Shown here: in pieces, positions 24,001 through 30,493 of the stretch
Position numbering within the stretch: position 1 is the stretch's first letter
Layout: each line of letters starts with the position of its first letter
NCBI GenBank assembly: GCA_920105625.2
Contig: OV050032.1
Span: 9,733,629 to 9,797,628, forward strand
DNA: 64,000 nucleotides
Origin: Clusia tigrina
Lineage: Eukaryota > Arthropoda > Insecta > Diptera > Clusiidae
Direction of reading: 5' to 3'
Position numbers and translations under genes: made by a program
The notes under the pieces: model-generated
Database searches by the model: none
What the model was told of the DNA's origin: nothing
The model's input: only the letters and a program-made list of their open reading frames with translations

Positions 24001-24796
24001 TTTTTGCAGCATCTTTGTTCACATTACTGGATTGAACGCAGGTTGGAAACTGTTTCTCACAAATTGAGTTAAAAAGAGTCCAGTCGGCTAGGTCTATTTT
24101 AAATTTTGGTTTTATTTTACTTTTTTCTATATTGAATTTAGAATTTATTTCTATGAAGATCGGGAAATGATCGCTTCCGTGCAAATATTCAGAAATTTTC
24201 CAAGAACATTTAGGAGCAATTTGTGAGGAGCATATGCTGAGATCTATGTGTGAAAAGGTTTTATGAGTAGAAAAATGCGTAGGCGACTCATCATTTAAGA
24301 CTATTAAACTTTCACATAAAATAAGATCCTCCAAGATTCTTCCTCGTTGGTTGGAAATTCTTGATCCCCATAGCGGACTCCATGAATTAAAGTCACCTAC
24401 TATAATGTAGGGTGTATTTATGGAGCGTGTAATAGAATGTAAATTTTGCGAAGTGAAGTTTTGACATGGGGGGATATACATATTGATTATATTGAAAATT
24501 ATGCCAATATTGATTTCGATTATGTGTGTTGCTAGAAGAGAATTAACTGAAACCAGTTTGTGAGGGATGTGTTTTTTTATGAGGAAACCTACGCCTTGTT
24601 TAGAAGTAGTGTTGGTTGTCAAGTTATGAAAGTACCCTACATATTGTTTTGGTACTATTGTATTATTTGTTGAAAACGGGATGTGTGTTTCTTGTAGCGC
24701 AATTATGTCCGGGTTAAAGTCTTTTATTAACAATTGTAATTCGTGGTAGTTGTTTACGAGTCCTTTTATGTTCCACTGTAAGAGTTTAAGGTTCAT
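21092..24796 (-). CDS. I-clade LINE ORF2: endonuclease, reverse transcriptase, RNase H polyprotein
   Basis: 1234 residues from a true ATG (MNLKLLQWN) with no internal stop. In order: an APE-type endonuclease (QETH at 35-38, GDFNS at 134-138, SDHFP at 208-212); a reverse transcriptase with FRPISLLP at about 515-522, IPQGSPLS at 643-650 and the YADD active site at 676-679; an RNase H domain with all four acidic residues in place (TDGS at 971-974, Glu near 1007, TDS around 1030, Asp 1081 in HSGIPGNELAD); and a C-terminal CCHC-like knuckle (C1174, C1177, H1185, C1190). It nicks target DNA and primes reverse transcription of its own RNA at the nick. RNase H plus APE endonuclease is typical of the I superclade. 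Somewhat longer than the roughly 1086-residue ORF2 of the Drosophila I factor. All key residues are intact. Confidence 0.95.
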   Translation of the reverse strand: MNLKLLQWNIKGLVNNYHELQLLIKDFNPDIIALQETHIPFSTNNTIVPKQYVGYFHNLTTNTTSKQGVGFLIKKHIPHKLVSVNSLLATHIIEINIGIIFNIINMYIPPCQNFTSQNLHSITRSINTPYIIVGDFNSWSPLWGSRISNQRGRILEDLILCESLIVLNDESPTHFSTHKTFSHIDLSICSSQIAPKCSWKISEYLHGSDHFPIFIEINSKFNIEKSKIKPKFKIDLADWTLFNSICEKQFPTCVQSSNVNKDAAKIQKIIRSAANVAIPQSKGNVVKATFPWWSTHLSNLREEKQNSWYRYKRHISVPNLILYRKANAVFRKAIKNSKADCLEKLTENINPQTSPKKIWSNIRGLVGGKQLEKIKTIKNGAKLLSKSTDIANFFATSWSNLSQNHNFHPHFRIEKNTALQTQYKPKKLSTSAKQIESNITIVEFESALSNAKSKTPGFDRISYQMLKHLPKHAKITIINLYNNILEQGIYPQNWRTAEVVPIPKPNKSKYEFNGFRPISLLPCTGKILERIIAKRIMWFISKNNLTSHNQVAFKRKQSTIDALLHFEHYVTTSLSTKNHVTVLATDFHRAFDRIGIHVVLQQLATWGIGKKIFNIVRAFLSNRKIRVRVNTELSNTYPLVNGIPQGSPLSVVLFIIAFDQFSKLLHGYKNIQHTIYADDAIIFSKTKDLDTIKSTFTKILNEITNWGNFSGAKLSVSKCKILHICKKTKCNCFSLKYDNVNIELVKHLRILGVIFDNKFNFKEHCLQLRKSLATRLNIIKYLTSKHSLIHISTLINITRALILSKIDYALPIYGWCSQKNLKFLEAPYNTAVRRSISAFPTSPLKNIFAEAGLPSIQQQLSMSTSKLIPKLFITNNRVLHKDIMEVVKHKRQYKIKSIIRRCVQLSKNLDWDIKVCQTKRQSEPPWNIKDSSFALNLLQYPKTVTDPKVYRQLFTETASEYINKKWSLLYTDGSKGTLGTSFAVVHHNGNLITSGCLPPFSSVFTAEAFAVKCAIDFAHKNKGNFLICTDSKSTIEAIRNFNNDSSRTINNIRNSCIKYSKKIKIMWVPGHSGIPGNELADIAAAESITAPNYVFQVIETKDLLRHIVSLHVATNYCTWKKYKHFYTTFNTDGMKPYYPVTCSRQQTKNFVRLRIGHTKCSNEHLLRGEPLPNCQFCGESISSLHLLNNCLNFQKTRKNIFHNQIPSDSLKDTSKNNITKINKFLKECLIQNYI

Positions 24797-24850
24797 TTAT
24801 TGAGTACCAAATGGAGAAATAAAAAAGCAAAAAATGCGTTGTTTATTTTA

Positions 24851-26177
24851 TTATTCTTCTTCGTCAGACGAAAGAAGAGTTTTGTGTGTTGTTTTGGATG
24901 AATAATTATCTATATTTCGAAGAGAATTAAAAATGGGTAGTGTATTATTGTTTTTGGATTCAAGAGAAGAATTGGTAAAATGGTTAAGAGATGGTTTTTT
25001 AATGAGAGATGAAGTGTTGGAAGTAGAGGTGTTTGAAGCGTTGTCATTTTTTGTTTCTTTGTGTGTTAAGAAACTACTAAAACTGGTTTGTTTATTGCTG
25101 TTGTTGGATTCGAGAGAGAAGCTGGTTGAAGTAGTTGTTTTTTTACTAGTAGCGGTTAGTTCTGTTGTGGGAGTAATTTTTACTTTATTTGTTGTATGGT
25201 TTGTGGTTTCATTGTTTTCGTTTAGTTTTGTTTCTGTTTGATTTTTTGGAGTAGTGTGTTTTATGTTAGAAGAGGAAAGTACGGAAGCATAGCTATGTAC
25301 AGAGGGATTTAAAGGTGTTTGGTTTCTATGAATTTGCCTGGCTTCCCGTATTGTGCATTTGTTTTTTGTTTTTATGTGCAGAATTTCTTTTTCTTGGATG
25401 AACCTTTTACAGTTTCTGGAAGAAGAAGGGTGATCTTCTGCACAGTTAGCACAGAAAGTGCGGGAGCAATTAATGGGAGTATGTGGTGGGAGGGCACAGT
25501 TCGCACAAGCAGGGGTTCCTTTGCAGCGTTTAGCTGTATGTCCCAGCTTCTGACACGATTTGCAACGCATTGGACTGGGAATGTACTCCCTTATCTTTAC
25601 TGTATGCCAGGAAATATCAATTTTGTCAGGAAGGTGATATAAATCAAACGTTAAGAGTATAACTCCGCTTGGGTGTGTTTTACCTTCCGTGATTTTTAGG
25701 AATTTGTGGATGGAAGCGACTCCTTGGGAACTTAGTTCACGAACGATTTCTTCGTCTGACACAGTATTTAAATAGGGCGCATATACTGTACCCTTTGTAT
25801 AATTTAGGGAGTTGTGCAATGTGCATTTAATTGGGCATAGTCCATGTAGTGTTTTAGCTGATAAAAATTTCTCGGCTATCGTTTGGTTTTTGACTAGAAG
25901 CAGCAATGTGCCGTCACGAAGCTCTGAGATGGAGGTGATGTCTTTGCTAATGAGCTGAAGAGATTTTTGCACTGAGAAACAGGAGAAGTTTGACAACGAA
26001 GTTTTTTCATCAGCCGAAGCTACAACAATGAATTTGGGATTAGCCTGGATGGTTTTTGGGAGATCGGGGAAGGTGATGGAGGAACTAAGGTTGTGCCGTT
26101 TCTTTTTTTTTTGTCTCAGGGCCGTCCGCAAGTAAAGCGAAACGGTTGCCTTCGACGGAGGGGGGCCCGGGGGCCAT
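24851..26177 (-). CDS. I-clade LINE ORF1: gag-like nucleic-acid-binding protein, start out of frame
   Basis: The main frame is open from about 26131 to the TAA at 24851 (about 426 codons). It carries three zinc knuckles spanning roughly residues 190-241 of that frame: CKSCQKLGHTAKRC, CANCALPPHTPINC and CANCAEDHPSSSRNC. The C-terminus is Ser/Thr/Asn-rich. Such proteins coat LINE RNA to form the retrotransposition particle. The main frame itself has no ATG before the coding core. The plausible start, ATG at 26177-26175 (MAPGPPSVEGNRFALL), is one base out of register and joins the main frame only across a run of ten A (T10 at 26103-26112 on the plus strand). With nine A the two would read through. 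This may be a real mutation, an assembly error, or slippage on the A run. Confidence 0.85.
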
Positions 26178-26335
26178 GATCTACTTTATGGAGTTGTACA
26201 CTATTCACTTGATGGAAAGTATTTATTGTGTAAAAATACAAGTACGAACCGTAGTAAAGATAATGTGAAGTGAAACCGCGAACGGTATGCAAAAACTTGA
26301 GAAAAAACTCAGAAAGAAACCGGAGTATACACTTG

Positions 26336-26368
26336 TGTCTGCTCGCCACGAGTATTAGTCGGAGACTG
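26336..26368 (-). promoter_or_regulatory. Internal (downstream) promoter of the I-clade element: initiator plus DPE
   Basis: The element's first bases on the minus strand read CAGTCTCCGACTAATA. Taking the A at 26367 as +1, positions +28 to +32 are AGACA (26340-26336), a match to the DPE consensus RGWYV at the required spacing. Bases +18 to +27 (CGTGGCGAGC) partly match the MTE. TATA-less Inr+DPE promoters that restore the element's own 5' end are known for the Drosophila I factor and Jockey. Coordinates come directly from sequence; function is inferred. Confidence 0.65.
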
Positions 26369-26379
26369 TTGTAATTGTT
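26369..26379. repeat. Target-site duplication of the I-clade element, 5'-side copy
   Basis: TTGTAATTGTT, identical to 20946-20956. Confidence 0.85.
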
Positions 26380-26849
26380 GTTGTGGCTTTTCTTTTATAA
26401 AACTTTCAGCAGTTTCTTAGAAGGTAAATTTGTTTTTTTTGTTTTAAAAGCAGATGCCTCACAGGTAATAAACATGTTTATATTATTTAAAAATTAAAAA
26501 AAAACAAAAAAGAGTTCAAAAACATTGACCACGTCACAATTGTTTTGTAGTTATTGTTGTTATTGCCCCTCAGTGTCTGGCTGAGTATATTTTCACAATG
26601 CTGGAAAGTGTTCTTAGTCCAAAATATTGGGCATGTTAAAAAATGTAAATGCAGGTTTTCCCGCATTCTACTGTGTTTGCGGTATTGTATTACCCATCTG
26701 TTGAATGTTGGTGTAGAAGGTACACAGATATATTAACATAAAATATTAAGGATTTTTCCTTATTATTACATAGAATTTCCGATGGCAGGATAAGGCTTAT
26801 TCTAAAAATATCTGGGGCTAGATTTTGGAATTTCACAATTGTTTATTGG

Positions 26850-27520
26850 GTCCAAAAGTCTGGAAGGTGGTTAAAATAATCGCCAATCTTAAGCCTGCCA
26901 AAAAAACCTACGAAGACTACAACATATGTAAGTATAGGCCGATAAATACTGTAAATATTATTATTTTACCAATTATATCGAAATTTAGCTGAAAGCCCTG
27001 GCAGCTAGTGCTCCTTAAATTTTAGTTGTATAATAAGAATTCATTTTTATTATTCACTTTGTAAATAAAAAATAAAAATAAAAAAATTATTTGAAAAGTT
27101 GCTACTATAAAACATCAAAGTCTTATTCTGGATTACCAATTTGGTTTTTAACAAAAACGCTCGACTATTTAACAATGACACAATCAAATATTAAACGACT
27201 TGGATGTGGAAAATTGTGTGTCAGTTTATCTAGATGTGTTGCAAAGACATTCGATAGTGTTTGGCTTCAACGACTTTTACTTAAATTCAATAATATGCTA
27301 CTGGAATACTTCGACCTATTTAAAAGGTATCTGAACGATAGACATATATATCTACGAGAAATACAATGACTTTCCGCAAAATAGAAGCAAGTGTCCCACA
27401 AGGAAGCGAACTGTGACAAACACTCTACAATCTCTATATAGGAGACATACCGAAACCAACAAATTCCACGGTGGCTACATTTGCAGATGACACTGTATTT
27501 CTATATTCAAACAAATGCAT
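26850..27520 (+). pseudogene. Decayed Jockey-type reverse transcriptase fragment
   Basis: Translations in changing frames recover RT landmarks in the correct order. PKVWKVVKIIANLKP and KYRPINTVN occur near 26860-26960. An AT-rich interruption follows (about 27000-27090). Then KTFDSVWLQRLLLKF occurs at about 27250, VPQGSEL near 27390, and FADDTVFLYSN at about 27480-27515. Stops and frameshifts separate the blocks, so it is inactive. No ends or duplication are found. It is not part of the intact elements on either side: its sequence differs from both. Confidence 0.8.
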
Positions 27521-27940
27521 AAAATTAGCCACATAAGTCAGTACTAAATAATCTTTTAATTTGCAATGTAATCACATAAAACATTGTTACATATCATTCA
27601 AAAAGTATTTGAAAGGCAATTGCCTCAAACCTAAATATCTTATAAGAGTTACTAGCGGTCGATAAGGTAGATGTTATATACAAAATGTACAAAAAGAAAC
27701 ATGTGTAGAATAAAAATATGTATTTATTAATTACGTACATATGTATATGATCGTATAGTCAGCTGGTCGCTTTCATTCTTAGCCTCGAGTTCTGAACAAG
27801 TTGTTGGGTTTGTTACTTTCTATGATATGTATTATCAACACCAACACAAAAAAACTATTGACCAGTTTTATAGCTCACTGTGACAGAAGTGGCCAAGAAA
27901 GAACGAACTTCCATTAAAAAAAAAAAATCATACACTGCTG
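27521..27940. other. Unassigned AT-rich DNA
   Basis: Possibly a 3' remnant of the decayed RT fragment. No feature recognised. Confidence 0.35.
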
Positions 27941-27972
27941 TCGATAAAATTTGGGTTCCAGAAGATGACTCA

Positions 27973-28018
27973 ATGCCAACCAAGAATGATAGAATATTCT
28001 ATCATTCTTGATGCCAAC
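27973..28018. repeat. 30-bp perfect palindrome flanked by an 8-bp direct repeat
   Basis: Positions 27981-28010 form a perfect palindrome with 15-base arms and no loop (left arm CAAGAATGATAGAAT). It is bracketed by ATGCCAAC at 27973-27980 and 28011-28018. The arrangement mimics a DNA transposon reduced to its two terminal repeats plus target duplication. Confidence 0.9.
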
Positions 28019-28125
28019 GAAGGTGGCTCTCAGAATGTCTAAACTTACAGTAGAATATTGCAATAGAGGAAAGAGATATATAGAGCGAACAACGATTTTT
28101 ATGATTCGGGCTTGCGTTTGGCAAT

Positions 28126-28363
28126 CAGTGTTGCCGTTTTCACATCGATTGAAGTGTTTCACTTCATTTTTAAGTCGAACACTTCCTCTTTAGCAAAAAC
28201 ACTTCGATTTTCGAGGGAATCAGGCAAGTTCTAAAGAACACATTTTCTACACCAAGGTAGGTTCTAAAGATTATTTTCATATTTGAGCACTTCGAAAAAC
28301 CTGAAAACACTTCACTTTTTCAGACATTTCACTTCGCATGAAAATTTAAGAACGGCAACACTG
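28126..28363. mobile_element. hAT-like MITE (238 bp) with 8-bp target-site duplication
   Basis: The termini are CAGTGTTGCCGTT at the left and its inverse ACGGCAACACTG at the right. They are flanked by an exact 8-bp duplication TTGGCAAT at 28118-28125 and 28364-28371. The 8-bp duplication and CAGTG..TGCC ends fit hAT-superfamily MITEs. The interior has several CACTTC/GAAGTG motifs and no coding capacity. Confidence 0.88.
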
Positions 28364-28389
28364 TTGGCAATCTGTTCCAAATGTAATAC

Positions 28390-28595
28390 CAGAGAACACA
28401 GAGAACCGACACTTAAACGTCAAATTTGCTGACGTTTAAATAACAACTGTCTTTGTTTATCATTAGTTGCTATATGGATAGGTTTGCTCATCATTGGTTC
28501 TGAGGAAAATCAGCCACACTACCACCGTTTTTTTTTGCATGTGCAAGTCTGCGCAAAACGAGACACGTTCACGTGTCGCGTCTCTGTGGTCTCTG
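28390..28595. mobile_element. Short inverted-repeat element (206 bp), superfamily uncertain
   Basis: The left end CAGAGAACACAGAGAACC pairs with the inverse of the right end CAGAGACCACAGAGACGC. Similarity continues through CGACAC..AACG, giving about 30-bp imperfect termini. The direct repeat GTAATAC flanks it at 28383-28389 and 28596-28602 (7 bp). There is an inner palindrome around TTAAACGTCA..TGACGTTTAA. A 7-bp duplication does not pick out one superfamily; hAT or P-like (usually 8 bp) are possible. Confidence 0.75.
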
Positions 28596-28730
28596 GTAAT
28601 ACTTTCACGAAAAAATCAAGAAAGGTGATGGATCAACCTGTATAATTATACTCAAATGGTATTCCATTTTAAGCATATCTAATTCTTGAATAAAGAATAC
28701 ACAATAAAATAAATAAACGAATGCATACAT

Positions 28731-28742
28731 ATAAGAAAGGTT
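28731..28742. repeat. Target-site duplication of the Jockey-clade element, 5' copy
   Basis: ATAAGAAAGGTT, identical to 33461-33472 directly after the poly(A) tail. Confidence 0.93.
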
Positions 28743-29164
28743 ATAATAAGAGTTGAGTGATTCGGACGCGTGTCGGGTTGCTCCGTGAAGTTTTCTAAAA
28801 AGTGTAAAAATTACTATTTAATAAAACTTTAAAACTTGTGCGTACCTGTAGTGATCTCCGCCCCGTTGACTGCTGGTCCAGGGGTCGGTATTCCTGGTGG
28901 TAACCAATCACGGTCTTCCTCAGGCGCTAAAAGTGAAATTTTATTAACGGTTAAAAGTTTTTATTTATATACATATTACCTTAATTAACTCAAAAGAGAG
29001 ACCTGCAAATAAATAAAATAAAAATAAAAAAATAACAGCATATGCTTCACAGCAGCTGTCTCATTGATATAAACAGTTCAATCTATTACTTTGTAAATCT
29101 CAGTATAGTTGGTTTGTGTATGCACTAAGTCTTTTTTGCTTAAGCCCCCCCTACACTTAGTAGT

Positions 29165-30493
29165 ATGAGTGTTATCCGCTCCCCCAAAGGGGGCTCCAAA
29201 AATGTTAACCCACAAGCGGAAACCCGCGCCAAAAATACTGATTGTGATCAGTGCAGTACCGTAGAACCAGGAAAAAATAGAAGCGAAGGTTATCGAGGCG
29301 AAAACATCACTGGTATGGTGGCTTCAACGAGCCTTAAACTCCCACAATTGGGAGTGGAGGCATCTGGAATATGGCAGAAAGCAAACTCGAAGAGGAATAG
29401 ATCTAGCCCAGGCGCAACATCGCGTCCCACTCCAAAACAATCCAAATTGGATAACTACTGGCTCGGAACACCTTCTTTAAAGAGCTCGAATAGATTCGCT
29501 GCACTAGACCAAGAAGAGGCACGTCAAGATGCATCAACTGACGTCCGGAGAGAACCAAAACCTCCACCTATTTTTGTTTCAGGCGTGAGTAATATAATTC
29601 CCCTAAAAGAATTACTTGAAGTAATTGCTAAGAAAGAATATGAACTCAGAGTTATAAATGGAGACGTTGTCAAAATACAACCAAAGTCGTCTGAAAAATA
29701 CTCAGCCATTACAAAGGCTCTAACCGAAAAGAACACTGAGTTTCATACTTTTAAATTGAAGCAGGAAAGAGACTTTAACGTAGTACTAAGGGGTATGCAC
29801 TGTTCAACCCCAATCGACGAAATAAGAGAAGCAATTGAGGAGTTAGGTTATACAGTTGTTAATGTTTGTAATATTAGGCAAAGAACTACAAAAAAACCGC
29901 TTCCTATGTTTTACATCAGTCTGAAGCAATGCAGCAATAACAAAGGCATATACGAATGTAATACACTTTTAAACACACGAATAAAAATTGAGCCACCTAG
30001 GAAGAAACGTGAGATTCCTCAATGTGTCCGATGCCAACGTTACGGACACACCAAGCGATACTGTAACCGTAGCCCACGATGCGTTAAATGTACAGGTAAC
30101 CACCTTACTTCCGAATGTTCCCGCAAACTCGTCGCACAAGACGTTCGATGTGTGCTCTGCGAAGGCAATCATCCCGCTAATTATAAAGGTTGCACTGTCT
30201 ATAAGGAGCTGCAACAAAAGTCGTTCCCAGCACTCAGGAACAGAGAAGCGAGGAACATTAACCAGGAAGCGCCTCAAAGATCCGCTCCACGAACAACAAC
30301 GTCGTATGCAAATGTTGTACGTAACAATACTCCGGTAGAAACCAATACGAACCTAACCACTCCGCTCAACAATCCAAATACTCAACTGAATGAGGATATG
30401 ACCGAGCTAAAAACCATGCTTAAAGCATTGATGGGTCAAGTGAGTACTCTACTTAATCTACTAACCACAGTCGTAGCAAATATGTCGAAATGA
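29165..30493 (+). CDS. Jockey-clade ORF1: gag-like zinc-knuckle protein
   Basis: 442 residues from ATG (MSVIRSPKGGSKN). The N-terminal 130 residues are hydrophilic and low in order. Residues about 133-280 (PPPIFVSGV.. to TRIKIEPPRK) look like the conserved domain that precedes the knuckles in Jockey ORF1 proteins. Three knuckles follow at about 287-343: CVRCQRYGHTKRYC, CVKCTGNHLTSEC and CVLCEGNHPANYKGC. The C-terminal region is Asn/Thr-rich and ends in a probable short coiled coil (LKTMLKALMGQVSTLLNLL). It binds element RNA and takes part in particle formation and nuclear targeting. Its TGA stop overlaps the ORF2 start (ATGA), suggesting coupled translation. Confidence 0.93.
   Translation: MSVIRSPKGGSKNVNPQAETRAKNTDCDQCSTVEPGKNRSEGYRGENITGMVASTSLKLPQLGVEASGIWQKANSKRNRSSPGATSRPTPKQSKLDNYWLGTPSLKSSNRFAALDQEEARQDASTDVRREPKPPPIFVSGVSNIIPLKELLEVIAKKEYELRVINGDVVKIQPKSSEKYSAITKALTEKNTEFHTFKLKQERDFNVVLRGMHCSTPIDEIREAIEELGYTVVNVCNIRQRTTKKPLPMFYISLKQCSNNKGIYECNTLLNTRIKIEPPRKKREIPQCVRCQRYGHTKRYCNRSPRCVKCTGNHLTSECSRKLVAQDVRCVLCEGNHPANYKGCTVYKELQQKSFPALRNREARNINQEAPQRSAPRTTTSYANVVRNNTPVETNTNLTTPLNNPNTQLNEDMTELKTMLKALMGQVSTLLNLLTTVVANMSK

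Larger units (their letters stand above)
20957..26368 (-). mobile_element. Full-length I-clade non-LTR retrotransposon (about 5.4 kb)
   Basis: A complete-looking LINE on the minus strand: 5' end at 26368, about 191-bp 5' UTR, ORF1 (gag-like), a 54-bp gap, ORF2 (endonuclease, RT, RNase H), about 135-bp 3' UTR and an A/T-rich tail. It is flanked by an exact 11-bp duplication (20946-20956 and 26369-26379), the hallmark of target-primed insertion. Layout, 5.4-kb length, RNase H domain and 5'-UTR length all resemble the Drosophila I factor. ORF2 has no lesion. ORF1 is open, but the best ATG is one base out of frame (see ORF1). Intactness and the perfect duplication argue for a recent insertion. 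Confidence 0.93.
27941..28650 (+). pseudogene. Old coding-like sequence interrupted by three small insertions
   Basis: When the three insertions (palindrome, hAT-like MITE, 206-bp element) and their duplicated target bases are mentally skipped, one frame reads VDKIWVPEDDSMPTKVALRM, then SKLTVEYCNRGKRYIE, RTTIFMIRACVWQSVPNVI and SRKNQER. I do not recognise the family. It could be a decayed transposase or a retrogene fragment. The continuity of frame across the insertion sites suggests they hit a once-coding sequence. A stop follows NQER. Confidence 0.4.

Noticed and set aside
24933..25241. Plus-strand open frame antisense to the I-clade ORF1
   Set aside because: Leu/Val-rich shadow of the Ser/Thr/Asn-rich ORF1 C-terminus; no independent evidence.
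26116..26349. 77-codon minus-strand frame in the I-element 5' UTR
   Set aside because: Lies in the region equivalent to the I factor's untranslated leader; no family resemblance.
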